IMG/VR virus record: IMGVR_UViG_3300032820_000042
Coordinates: 1 to 36,656 of that record
DNA: 36,656 nt
Direction: 5' to 3' (one strand)
DNA from: a virus
A model generated the notes under the pieces. It saw nothing but the letters and a program-made list of their open reading frames with translations. It ran no database searches and was not told where the DNA came from. The position numbers were made by a program, and so were the translations under genes. Shown in pieces: positions 4,448 through 12,614 of this stretch (within the stretch, counting starts at the first letter, position 1; every line of letters starts with the position of its first letter).

Positions 4448-6827
4448 CGAACAGGTTAAGTTAGAACGTGATCAAATAGCGCAGGGACTTAAGAGACTAC
4501 ATGATGATACACGTAGGTCAGAGGAGCGTAGCTATGCTTCTGCTTGTGTGTATGGTATAGCATCTATTGATATGTTATTACCTTTAGTAGTTAAACGCAT
4601 AGAAGATACTAATAACCGTATCAAAGAGGGAAAGAATGGTGTAGCATTTAAAGAGATCCAGCAATACATATCTGGACTTGAGCCATTAGCTGCTGCTGCT
4701 ATTACCTGTAAACTTACCTTTGATAAGGTGTTTGGTTATAGAGACAAGAGTAACTTATTAGCTAATGTATTAGATAGTATAGGTCAAGCAGTTGAAGATG
4801 AATGTCACATGAGGCATTATGAAGAACATGCACCTGGCTTACTTAATGTATTGAAGAAGAACTATTGGCATAAAGCATGTGGTACACAACAGAAGATCAC
4901 AGTGATATCCACACTCATGAATCGCTGTGAGGTTAAGAAGTGGAAAGCATGGGGTAGAACTAATAGAATCAGGTTAGGTGGTTGGTTGCTGGACTGTTTA
5001 CTTGAGGCAAGTGGCTGGTTTGAGAAAGAATGTAGGAGAGAAGGTAAGAGGACAGTTAATTATGTTGTACCTACTGCTGAGTTCTTAAAGATCAAAGATG
5101 AAGTCATGGCTAATGCTGAATTATTCAGCCCTTTAACATGGCCTATGCTCATACCACCTAACAAATGGTCTAACCATGAACGTGGTGGCTACCTATTAAA
5201 TGAAGTGATGCGTGGTCATGAATTGATAAGGCATGGCGATCACTTACGTTTACAGGGAGAAACACCACTGGCTTTTCTCAACCATATACAAAAGGTTGCT
5301 TATACTCTCAATCCATTTATTGTGGATGTGGCTGAAACATTGCAGAAGAGAGGTATTAGTGTTGGAAAGTTTCTTCCTATAGTAGATCATCCATTACCTC
5401 CTAAACCAGTAGATATAGCAGACAATGAGGATAGTCGTATGGCTTACCGTAGAGCTGCTGCAGAGGTTAGGAATAAGAATGCACAAGAGTTTAAACGCTC
5501 GTGTAGAACTAGGATGACGATGGGGGCAGTTAGTAGATTTAAGGACGTAGATAGATTCTATATTCCTTGGTCGTTTGATTATAGAGGTAGAGCCTACCCA
5601 ATCCCTGCCTTCCTCACACCTCAGGATACAGACTTTGGAAAAAGTTTACTTAAGTTTGCAGATGATGCATTCTTAACTGATAGAACTGAGGAGTGGTTAG
5701 CATTTCAAGTAGCTACTACCTATGGTAAGGATAAAGATACTTGGAAGGACAGACAGAAGTGGGTTAAGAATAACCTCACACTCATCAAGAACGTTGCATT
5801 AGATCCTATAGGAAATAGACCTGAATGGGAGAATGCAGAGGAACCCTGGCAGTTCTTAGCAGCTTGTGATGAGTACTTTCATTGTATCTTAGTACGTGAT
5901 AGACCTCATACTTCATTAATGGTTGCAGTCGATGCTACTTGTAGTGGTCTACAAATACTAGCTGGATTAGCTAGGGATAAGAGTACTGCTAAGCTAGTCA
6001 ATGTATTACCTAGTGATGAACCACAAGATGCTTATGCTGTCGTAGCTAAAACTGCTAAACCTAACTGTCCTAAAGAGTATCAATACTTTATGGATAGAAA
6101 GGTAGTTAAACGTACTGTTATGACAGTCCCATATAATGCTAAACCTTTCTCTAATAGATCCTACATCAGGGACGCATTGAAGGAGAAAGGAATAGAAATA
6201 GATAAGGACAACTTATCTTTAATTGTCAAGGCAGTTAGAGGTGCTATGAACACAGTTGTTCCTGGCCCTATGGCTGTCATGAAATGGATAGAGACTGAGG
6301 TTGCTAAAGCTATAGCAAGGGGTCAACATGGTTGGGTTAAATATCCAACTAAAGAAGATCCAGATAGGAGACTATGGAAACCAATTGAGCAAGAGTTTGA
6401 ATGGGTTACACCTTCAGGGTTTGTAGTACGTCAAAAGATGATGAAAAAGGATTGGGAAATATTGGATCTTAAATTACTAGGTCGCTGTCAAATCAAGGTA
6501 GCGACTGATGATACAGATGAAGTAGATACTAATAGACATAAAGCTGCTACTGCACCTAATCTAATCCATAGTCTAGATGCTAGCCTACTCCACTTATCCA
6601 TCATTAAATTCAATGCGCCCATCGCCCTTATTCATGATAGCGTGTTGTCTCGTGCTACAGACATGCCTGAGTTATCCACACTCATCAGACAGACTTACAT
6701 GCAGCTTTTTGCTGACCACGATTATCTTACCGATTTTGCCAAACAGATCGGTGCTGAAACAAAACCCCCAATTATTGGAGACTTAGACGCGTCTTCAGTA
6801 ATTGATTCCGATTATTTTTTCTGTTAA
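4422..6827 (+). CDS. Single-subunit phage RNA polymerase (T7 gp1-like)
   Basis: Transcribes the middle and late phage genes from phage-specific promoters. The catalytic residues align with T7: Asp504 in AVDATCSGLQ (T7 D537), Lys563 and Tyr571 in KRTVMTVPYN (T7 K631 and Y639, same 8-residue spacing) and Asp739 in LIHDSVL (T7 D812). The C-terminus DSDYFFC corresponds to the T7 DFAFA end. It has 801 residues against 883 in T7. ATG 4422 is chosen because AGGAGG lies just upstream; a GTG 33 nt earlier lacks one. An HxAxAPNLIHSLDAS block stands where the specificity and fingers region is expected. Confidence 0.97.
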   Translation: MQPTASQIDEQVKLERDQIAQGLKRLHDDTRRSEERSYASACVYGIASIDMLLPLVVKRIEDTNNRIKEGKNGVAFKEIQQYISGLEPLAAAAITCKLTFDKVFGYRDKSNLLANVLDSIGQAVEDECHMRHYEEHAPGLLNVLKKNYWHKACGTQQKITVISTLMNRCEVKKWKAWGRTNRIRLGGWLLDCLLEASGWFEKECRREGKRTVNYVVPTAEFLKIKDEVMANAELFSPLTWPMLIPPNKWSNHERGGYLLNEVMRGHELIRHGDHLRLQGETPLAFLNHIQKVAYTLNPFIVDVAETLQKRGISVGKFLPIVDHPLPPKPVDIADNEDSRMAYRRAAAEVRNKNAQEFKRSCRTRMTMGAVSRFKDVDRFYIPWSFDYRGRAYPIPAFLTPQDTDFGKSLLKFADDAFLTDRTEEWLAFQVATTYGKDKDTWKDRQKWVKNNLTLIKNVALDPIGNRPEWENAEEPWQFLAACDEYFHCILVRDRPHTSLMVAVDATCSGLQILAGLARDKSTAKLVNVLPSDEPQDAYAVVAKTAKPNCPKEYQYFMDRKVVKRTVMTVPYNAKPFSNRSYIRDALKEKGIEIDKDNLSLIVKAVRGAMNTVVPGPMAVMKWIETEVAKAIARGQHGWVKYPTKEDPDRRLWKPIEQEFEWVTPSGFVVRQKMMKKDWEILDLKLLGRCQIKVATDDTDEVDTNRHKAATAPNLIHSLDASLLHLSIIKFNAPIALIHDSVLSRATDMPELSTLIRQTYMQLFADHDYLTDFAKQIGAETKPPIIGDLDASSVIDSDYFFC

Positions 6828-6830
6828 ACT

Positions 6831-7085
6831 ATGATGTATCCATCTTTATTTGATTCATTCTTTGCACCCACTAGGGTTATTGTTGTCTCTGAGGAGCGAC
6901 TGAAAGCCGCTGAACAATCAGCGAGAAGGGATCAACTACAAGCATTGAACAACCGTATCGATGAGCTAACTAAATATAGAGATAGTTTAGCTCAAGAGAT
7001 TAAAGCACTTGAACCTAAAGAGGTTAAGTACGAAACTATTGAACGTCCAACAGATGCCCTTCATCACGGTGGGGAGGCAGCCTAA
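6831..7085 (+). CDS. Coiled-coil protein, 84 aa
   Basis: Residues 20-62 form a long charged helix with heptad character (ERLKAAEQSARRDQLQALNN and ELTKYRDSLAQEIKAL). It lies 3 nt after the RNA polymerase stop and its own stop overlaps the start of the SSB gene. Its position matches the small genes 1.1-2 of T7, one of which (gp2) inhibits host RNA polymerase, but there is no visible similarity. Confidence 0.6.
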   Translation: MMYPSLFDSFFAPTRVIVVSEERLKAAEQSARRDQLQALNNRIDELTKYRDSLAQEIKALEPKEVKYETIERPTDALHHGGEAA

Positions 7086-7651
7086 TGGCACGTACTACAT
7101 ATGTAACTAAAGAGCCAGTAACACTTGAAGGATTTCAAGCAGTAATGGCACCAAGTAAATTCGGTTACTCTCTTTCTGCTGTTGTCGATCAAGATATGAT
7201 GGACAAATTAGAGGAAGAACGAAATGATTTTGAAGGTTGGTGGAAATCCAAACTGAAAAATCCTAAGCGTTCTGTTCTTAGGCCTGAGCCTTGGGAAGAA
7301 GTAGCTGAAGGTAAGTATAAAATTAAGTTCTCTTGGAATGAAGAGACTAAACCACCCGTTGTAGATACAGAGGGTACACCAGTAACAGACAAGAGGATCC
7401 CATTGTACTCTGGATCTACTGTTAAATTAGCATTCTATCAGAAACCTTATGTCCTAAGGGATGAGATGACCTATGGATCTTCATTGAAGTTAGTCGGTGT
7501 ACAGGTTGTGTCTATAAAAGGTACAGCTGGTGTTGATGCCGGAGATTTAGACGCTACTGAAGTAGCTGGACTATTTGGCACAACTAAGGGATTCAAAGCA
7601 GATGATCCAAATGTGATCCCTGCAGAAACAACGGATGACGACGACTTCTAA
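7085..7651 (+). CDS. Single-stranded DNA-binding protein (T7 gp2.5-like)
   Basis: Binds and protects ssDNA and stimulates primase-helicase and polymerase. The 188-aa protein has an OB-fold-like body (KLAFYQKPYVLRD, LKLVGVQVVSI) and ends in a very acidic tail closing with Phe (TTDDDDF), the hallmark of gp2.5 and bacterial SSB tails that contact partner proteins. Gene order between RNA polymerase and endonuclease I is as in T7. The family call rests on the tail, size and context. Confidence 0.85.
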   Translation: MARTTYVTKEPVTLEGFQAVMAPSKFGYSLSAVVDQDMMDKLEEERNDFEGWWKSKLKNPKRSVLRPEPWEEVAEGKYKIKFSWNEETKPPVVDTEGTPVTDKRIPLYSGSTVKLAFYQKPYVLRDEMTYGSSLKLVGVQVVSIKGTAGVDAGDLDATEVAGLFGTTKGFKADDPNVIPAETTDDDDF

Positions 7652-7655
7652 AAAG

Positions 7656-7757
7656 ATGGCTAAACTGTACACTAAAGCTGCTGCCTGTACTAAACGTAAG
7701 AAGGCACAGAAGTTAATAGCCAAAGCTGATAAACTTTACACCCATGACAAAGTATAG
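7656..7757 (+). CDS. Small basic protein, 33 aa
   Basis: Starts MAKLYTKAAACTKRKKAQKL, 4 nt after the SSB stop, and overlaps the start of endonuclease I by 14 nt. It is very rich in Lys and Ala. Composition and tight overlap support a real gene; function unknown. Confidence 0.45.
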   Translation: MAKLYTKAAACTKRKKAQKLIAKADKLYTHDKV

Positions 7758-8103
7758 GTCAGGATTAGAAGAGCAGGTAGCTGACTTGCTCTCCGGTCTT
7801 GGCATTGATTACGAATATGAAACAACCAAGATCTCATATGTCATTGAACATAACTACACACCTGACTTTGTTTTACCTAATAAACATGTCGTCTTAGAGT
7901 GTAAGGGATATTGGGACAGTAAGGACCGTCGTAAGATCAAGTCAGTATTAAAACAGAATCCTGACCTTGACTTACGGATGGTCTTTCAATCACCATACAA
8001 CCGAATAAGTAAAAAATCTAAAACTACATACGCACAATGGTGCGAAAAACATAATATACCATGGACATCATTCCATGACATTCCACTTGAATGGCTCATC
8101 TGA
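7744..8103 (+). CDS. Endonuclease I, Holliday-junction resolvase (T7 gp3-like)
   Basis: Cuts branched DNA and host DNA, feeding nucleotides to the phage. The catalytic set of the T7 endonuclease I family is visible: Glu9 or Glu10, Asp41 in YTPDFVLP, then Glu52 and Lys54 in LECKGYW (PD-(D/E)XK, equivalent to T7 E20, D55, E65, K67). The length of 119 aa is close to the 149 of T7. It overlaps the primase-helicase start by 29 nt. Confidence 0.94.
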   Translation: MTKYRSGLEEQVADLLSGLGIDYEYETTKISYVIEHNYTPDFVLPNKHVVLECKGYWDSKDRRKIKSVLKQNPDLDLRMVFQSPYNRISKKSKTTYAQWCEKHNIPWTSFHDIPLEWLI

Positions 8104-9664
8104 ATTCTTAAGACATGAGCCATGTACAGCATGTGGATCATCTGATGCACTAAGTGTGTACTCAGATGGTCACACTTACTGCTTTGTATGCCATACTCAC
8201 ACACAAGGAGATGGTAAAGTAAATCACACTCATCAAATGAAAACTGATGTCTACCTACAAGGATATGCAACCCCTCTTAAGCGAAGGGGTATTTCCGAGA
8301 AGACCTGTGAGTTCTACAAGATCTACAAAGACGGAGAACTTTTACGCTTCCATTATTTCACAGATGATGGCGTACTTCAAGGAGCGAAAGTAAAATCAAA
8401 AAAGAAAGTATTCACCTATGAAGGAATTTCCACTAAAACTTTATTTGGCCAGCATCTTTTCCCTAATAGTGGCCGTAGGATTGTTGTTACTGAGGGCGAG
8501 CTAGATGCAGCCTCATGTTATGAGGCGATGCCTAACTGGCCCATGGTCTCTCTACCGCACGGTGCTGCAGGGGCAAAAAAAGATATTCAGCACCAGATCC
8601 CCTTATTACAAGGCTACGAGGAGATTGTCCTGTTCTTCGACAGCGATGAGGCGGGCCGTCAAGCTGCGGAGGCAGCGGCAAGCGTCCTTCCACCTGGCAA
8701 GGTCAAGATCGCTCGTATGGAGTCATACAAGGACCCTTCAGATGCGTTACAGGCTGGTAAACCTGAACTCATTCGGGAAGCGATATGGAACGCTACACCC
8801 TTTCGTCCAGATGGTATTGTCGATGCGAAGACCCTGCTGGATGTAATCACTACACCAAACAAACCATGCGATTATGAGTACCCTTACACAGGATTACAGT
8901 TACGTTTGCACGGGATCAGACTTGGCGAGCTTGTTTCGATTACTGCAGGTACTGGAACGGGAAAATCTAGCTTCTGTAGAGAACTTTGTACTCACCTTCT
9001 CCAGGCCGGGGAACGGGTCGGTTACGTGGCGCTTGAGGAAAGTAATAGACGCACCGCCCTTGGACTAATGTCATCCGCCCTTGGTAAATCATTACACTTA
9101 GGAGAACATGACAGAACAGAACTCGAATCTGCCTACGAAGCAACAATTAATAGATGGAATCTATACCTATTTGATGGTTTCGGCAGCTTTGATCCTGATA
9201 TTATCTACAATCGAATTGAGTACTTGGCTACTGGCTTAGAAACTAAGATCATATTCCTTGATCACCTCTCCATACTTATGTCTGGATTAGATGGTGATGA
9301 ACGAAGGATGATCGATACAACTATGACTAAGTTACGATCTCTAGTAGAACGTACTGGTATAGCTATGTTTCTAGTATCACATTTAAGAAGGACGAATAAT
9401 GACAAGAACCATGAGGAAGGTGCCAGAGTCACTCTTGGGCAACTACGGGGAAGCGCAGCAATTGCACAGCTCTCTGACGCAGTTATTGGACTCGAACGTG
9501 ACCAACAACGCACAACTTCGGACAATTCAACTACAGTGCGAATCCTTAAGAATCGCTATAGCGGCGAAACTGGTAGAGCATGCGAACTGACTTACGACTT
9601 AAACACTTGCAGATTTACTGAACATGAAGTTGAGGAACAATTCAACCCCGCAACAGACTTCTAA
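8075..9664 (+). CDS. Bifunctional primase-helicase (T7 gp4-like)
   Basis: Unwinds DNA at the fork and synthesises RNA primers. The N-terminal zinc ribbon uses Cys17, Cys20, Cys36 and Cys39 (PCTACGSSD, YCFVC). The TOPRIM core has VVTEGELDAAS near residue 140 and FFDSDEAGR near residue 190. The C-terminal RecA-type helicase has Walker A GTGTGKSS near residue 292, IIFLDHLSIL (Walker B region) and LVSHLRR. Its 529 residues compare with 566 in T7. The start codon lies inside endonuclease I. Confidence 0.97.
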   Translation: MTFHLNGSSEFLRHEPCTACGSSDALSVYSDGHTYCFVCHTHTQGDGKVNHTHQMKTDVYLQGYATPLKRRGISEKTCEFYKIYKDGELLRFHYFTDDGVLQGAKVKSKKKVFTYEGISTKTLFGQHLFPNSGRRIVVTEGELDAASCYEAMPNWPMVSLPHGAAGAKKDIQHQIPLLQGYEEIVLFFDSDEAGRQAAEAAASVLPPGKVKIARMESYKDPSDALQAGKPELIREAIWNATPFRPDGIVDAKTLLDVITTPNKPCDYEYPYTGLQLRLHGIRLGELVSITAGTGTGKSSFCRELCTHLLQAGERVGYVALEESNRRTALGLMSSALGKSLHLGEHDRTELESAYEATINRWNLYLFDGFGSFDPDIIYNRIEYLATGLETKIIFLDHLSILMSGLDGDERRMIDTTMTKLRSLVERTGIAMFLVSHLRRTNNDKNHEEGARVTLGQLRGSAAIAQLSDAVIGLERDQQRTTSDNSTTVRILKNRYSGETGRACELTYDLNTCRFTEHEVEEQFNPATDF

Positions 9665-9782
9665 CTATGTACACCCATGGTATGAATACCTAGACAGATT
9701 AAACAAACCAAACCCACCAACAAAGGAGGCAGTAGAAAAAGCTAAATTCGTAGATAAGACGTATGTCTGGACAGGACAGTGA
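9624..9782 (+). CDS. Hypothetical protein, 52 aa, between helicase and polymerase
   Basis: It starts inside the 3' end of the primase-helicase gene (MKLRNNSTPQQTSNYVHPW) and its stop overlaps the GTG start of the polymerase exonuclease gene (GTGA), so it fills the 114-nt gap completely. The second half (NPPTKEAVEKAKFVDKTYVW) looks like a genuine soluble domain. No family recognised. It may couple polymerase translation to that of the helicase. Confidence 0.58.
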   Translation: MKLRNNSTPQQTSNYVHPWYEYLDRLNKPNPPTKEAVEKAKFVDKTYVWTGQ

Positions 9783-10309
9783 CACTTGTATTTGATTTAG
9801 AGGCTAACGGTTTACTACATGATGCTACCAAGATCCACTGTATTGCAATCTATGATTCTGAGACTAAGGAGACGACCAGTTATAACGATGAATGTCCTGG
9901 TAAAGGCATGTCGGACCCTGTGGTACGCGCAGTCCAGTTCCTTGAACAAGCTGATTATATCGTGGGCCATAATATTATTGCTTACGATCTCCCAGTTATT
10001 AGGAGGCTTTATCCCTTCTTCAATTTCACTGGTACTGTTGTCGATACTCTTATTCTATCTAGGTGCTATCATAACAACATTATAGATATTGATAAGAAGC
10101 ATCAATGGAATCATATGCCACTACAGTTATATGGCAGACACTCTCTTGAAGCCTATGGATACAGGTTAGGGGAGTATAAAGGAGAATTCTCAAAGACTAC
10201 TGACTGGAAAGAATGGAGTCAAGAGATGGAAGACTATTGTATCCAAGATGTTGTTGTTACAACTAAACTATGCGACCACTTTCACCCTTACCTGACTGGC
10301 TCACGTTAG
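9779..10309 (+). CDS. DNA polymerase, 3'-5' exonuclease part (T7 gp5 N-terminus)
   Basis: Proofreading domain of a family A polymerase carried on its own ORF. Motif Exo I is VFDLEANG (Asp6, Glu8), Exo II is GHNIIAYD and Exo III is YCIQDVVVT, matching T7 gp5 (EANA, HNGHKYD, YNVQDVVVT). HSLEAYGYRLGEYKGEF is close to T7. The start is GTG, overlapping the upstream stop. The ORF ends 40 nt into the polymerase ORF, which is in the -1 frame relative to it. It could be a separate subunit, a product joined by frameshifting, or the result of an indel error. Confidence 0.92.
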   Translation: MTLVFDLEANGLLHDATKIHCIAIYDSETKETTSYNDECPGKGMSDPVVRAVQFLEQADYIVGHNIIAYDLPVIRRLYPFFNFTGTVVDTLILSRCYHNNIIDIDKKHQWNHMPLQLYGRHSLEAYGYRLGEYKGEFSKTTDWKEWSQEMEDYCIQDVVVTTKLCDHFHPYLTGSR

Positions 10310-11541
10310 AGCATCAGGTAGCCCACATACTTACACAACAGGAGATCTATGGATGGTACTTTGATGAACGCTCTGCATGGGAACTTGAACAAACTCTCAG
10401 AGGAGAATTGGAAGAAACTGTTAAACTACTACGAAACAAATTCGCTTTCGTTGCAGGATCGTTGTTCACTCCTAAACGAGATAACAGGACACAAGGTTAC
10501 GTCAATGGAGCGGAGTTTCAAAGACTAAAAGAATTAAACCCTACATCACGAGATCACATAGCATGGATTCTGCAAACACATTGTGGCTGGACGCCGTCAT
10601 TAACGACCTCTACGGGGAAGCCGGTTATAGACGAAGTGATCCTGAAGGAGATCGGGACGGATATAGCGATGATGTTCTTCAAATGCTTGGACTTGACAAA
10701 GAAGCTAGGGATGCTTTCCGAAGGGAACAACGCCTGGCAGAAGCTTGTTACGAAGTCTAGAATCCATCACCACTGTTCAGTCGCAACAAATACGCACAGA
10801 TGTGCACACCGTAATCCAAACTTAGCACAAGTTCCATCCGATGAAAGATTCAGAAAACTATTCACGGCCACACCCACTAAAGTTATGGTGGGTGCAGACC
10901 TTAGTGGTATCGAGCTTCGTATGCTTGCCCATTATATACATAGGTATGATGGAGGCCGCTACGGTGATATTCTACTCAACGGAGACATCCACCAAGTCAA
11001 TGCCGACAAGATAGGTATATCACGCCGTCTTGTCAAAACTGTAACTTATGCGTTCCTATATGGAGCAGGAGACATTAAAATTGGGCTATCATACTCACAA
11101 TGCCTTTCCAAAGACAAGGCACGAAAAAAGGGTAAGGAAATTCGTAAGGCTTTTATTGACGCCATACCGGGACTTAAAAGCTTATTGGACGCTATCAAGA
11201 ATGCGTCGAGGCGTGGTTTTGTCAAGGCGATCGATGGTCGAAAGATCTTAGTCGATAGCCAACACAAGGCTTTAAACTATTTACTGCAGTCATCAGCTGG
11301 TATAATTGCTAAGAGATGGATGGTAATTGCTAATGAAGCTATTCACACTCATCCATACTTTGAAGCTAATCAGCTAGCATTTGTACATGATGAGCTGCAG
11401 TTTGAGACACCACCTAAATATGAGCAAGACATCAGATTCATCCTTGAGTACACAGCAGCTAGGGCTGGTGAGTATTACGGGACAAGAATCCCTATTGCAG
11501 CAGAGTCTAAGTCAGGAAATACTTGGGCAGACGTGCACTAA
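10270..11541 (+). CDS. DNA polymerase, polymerase part (T7 gp5 C-terminus)
   Basis: Family A palm and fingers: motif A VGADLSGIELRMLAHY (T7 D475 region), motif B RRLVKTVTYAFLYGAG with Lys and Tyr equivalent to T7 K522 and Y526, motif C FVHDELQ (T7 D654). It starts at ATG 10270, two codons after a TAA in its frame and without a Shine-Dalgarno sequence. Joined to the upstream exonuclease ORF it would make about 587 residues. The thumb stretch between LLRNKF and NPTSRDHI is about 35 residues, much shorter than the thioredoxin-binding loop region of T7. Confidence 0.95.
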   Translation: MRPLSPLPDWLTLEHQVAHILTQQEIYGWYFDERSAWELEQTLRGELEETVKLLRNKFAFVAGSLFTPKRDNRTQGYVNGAEFQRLKELNPTSRDHIAWILQTHCGWTPSLTTSTGKPVIDEVILKEIGTDIAMMFFKCLDLTKKLGMLSEGNNAWQKLVTKSRIHHHCSVATNTHRCAHRNPNLAQVPSDERFRKLFTATPTKVMVGADLSGIELRMLAHYIHRYDGGRYGDILLNGDIHQVNADKIGISRRLVKTVTYAFLYGAGDIKIGLSYSQCLSKDKARKKGKEIRKAFIDAIPGLKSLLDAIKNASRRGFVKAIDGRKILVDSQHKALNYLLQSSAGIIAKRWMVIANEAIHTHPYFEANQLAFVHDELQFETPPKYEQDIRFILEYTAARAGEYYGTRIPIAAESKSGNTWADVH

Positions 11542-11863
11542 ATACTGTTCAAGTTGTAAGCAATGGTTACCTTTAGAAGCTTTCTGCAATTCAAGGTGCA
11601 GGAAAGATCGTAAACATCCTGTTTGTAAGGAATGTGAGAATGCTAGAAAAAGGTATGCAAGGTTATTACATAAGAATGCCCCACCAAAACCATTACACTG
11701 CGACTGCTGTGGATTAAAGAAAACTTTACATTTAGACCATAACCATGAAACTGGTAGATTTAGAGGATGGTTATGTAAAGATTGTAATATTGGAATAGGT
11801 AAATTAGGGGATAATTTATTTGGATTAAAAAAAGCAATGAGGTACCTTGAAATTACTAATTGA
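11420..11863 (+). CDS. Endonuclease VII-like HNH nuclease (start uncertain)
   Basis: Recombination endonuclease VII family: CSSC and CKEC pairs, then CDCCG, LHLDHNHETGRFRGWLC with the D-H-N-H active site, CKDC and a closing NLFGLKKAMRYLE helix. Such enzymes resolve branched DNA or act as free-standing homing nucleases. The conserved part begins around base 11545, after the polymerase stop; in-frame starts lie inside the polymerase gene (ATG 11381, ATG 11420, GTG 11468). ATG 11420 is a compromise. The 3' end overlaps the exonuclease gene by 17 nt. Confidence 0.85.
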   Translation: MSKTSDSSLSTQQLGLVSITGQESLLQQSLSQEILGQTCTKYCSSCKQWLPLEAFCNSRCRKDRKHPVCKECENARKRYARLLHKNAPPKPLHCDCCGLKKTLHLDHNHETGRFRGWLCKDCNIGIGKLGDNLFGLKKAMRYLEITN

Positions 11864-12614
11864 TGCGGACTTCATCGTTTATAAATCCTGTGCTGCTGCT
11901 GAAACTGAGATAGACTTTGGTGATGATGTAATCATTGTTACATCTAAATTCACTGAAGCCTATAATAAAGTTAAACGTGAACTAAAGAAAGTTCATTCTG
12001 CAATATGGGATTCTGATGAGATGATCCTATTCTTTAGTGATTCAACAAACTTCAGAAAAGAGATTCAAGCAGACTACAAGGGACACCGTAATCGAAAGAA
12101 ACCTTGTGGTTATAAACGTGTGATAAACGCACTAAAAGATGATTATGAAGTCATCATCATGCCCACCTTAGAAGCTGATGATGCTATGGGTATTTATGCC
12201 ACAAAAAATCCTGGCAATATGATATGCAGTCCTGATAAGGATATGCGACAGATACCAGGAAAACTATATGATATGGAGACAATCACACTCATAAGTGAAA
12301 CAACCGGACCTAAATGGCATCTTATACAAACACTGGCTGGCGATCAAACTGATGGTTATAGTGGTGTTAATGGAATTGGAATCAAGAGGGCTGAAGCTTT
12401 ATTCAAAGAGAAAGGATACTCCTGGAAAACAGTAAAGGATGCTTTCATTGAAAAAGATTCAGACGAAGAAACCGCCCTAATAAATGCTAGATTAGCAAAG
12501 ATCTTAACTAAGGATGACTATGACTTCAAAAACAACAAACCAATCCCCTGGACTCCCGCCGCCGATTACAAAATTGACGATGGAACAGGATCTGAGGATG
12601 AGACAAACACATGA
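11847..12614 (+). CDS. 5'-3' exonuclease (T7 gp6-like)
   Basis: FEN/PIN-type exonuclease that removes RNA primers and degrades host DNA. The acidic metal ligands are visible in LLIDADFIVY (Asp6, Asp8), LEADDAMG, SPDKDMRQIPG and LAGDQTDGY, followed by a helix-hairpin-helix GVNGIGIKRAEAL. It starts with TTG, preceded by GAGG four bases upstream, and overlaps the endonuclease VII-like gene. The 255 residues compare with 300 in T7. Confidence 0.9.
   Translation: MKLLIDADFIVYKSCAAAETEIDFGDDVIIVTSKFTEAYNKVKRELKKVHSAIWDSDEMILFFSDSTNFRKEIQADYKGHRNRKKPCGYKRVINALKDDYEVIIMPTLEADDAMGIYATKNPGNMICSPDKDMRQIPGKLYDMETITLISETTGPKWHLIQTLAGDQTDGYSGVNGIGIKRAEALFKEKGYSWKTVKDAFIEKDSDEETALINARLAKILTKDDYDFKNNKPIPWTPAADYKIDDGTGSEDETNT

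Larger units (their letters stand above)
2557..6173 (+). repeat. Dispersed word CAGGGAC(TT) in the early region
   Basis: CAGGGACTT at 3442-3450, 3488-3496, 3798-3806 and 4482-4490; CAGGGAC also at 2557-2563 and 6167-6173. It occurs in different codon frames and once outside genes. At 2557 and 3442 it directly follows the other repeat word (TCATCAGGGAC), which would place GGGA like the initiation bases of T7-family promoters. Confidence 0.55.
3433..12292 (+). repeat. Dispersed word CACACTCAT, eight exact copies, + strand only
   Basis: Copies start at 3433, 4358, 4910, 5777, 6677, 8225, 11344 and 12284. Consensus around them is (A/T/C)TC or CC, then ACACTCAT, often followed by (C/A)A. Near copies: ATCACACTCA at 3781 and CACATTCAT at 2548. 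None was seen on the minus strand or outside this interval. The copies fall in several codon frames, so protein sequence alone does not explain them. A role as phage RNA polymerase promoter is possible, not proven. Confidence 0.6.

Noticed and set aside
10264-10309. Programmed -1 frameshift joining the two polymerase ORFs.
   Set aside because: No X-XXY-YYZ heptamer or clear downstream structure was found in the open overlap; kept only as an alternative explanation.
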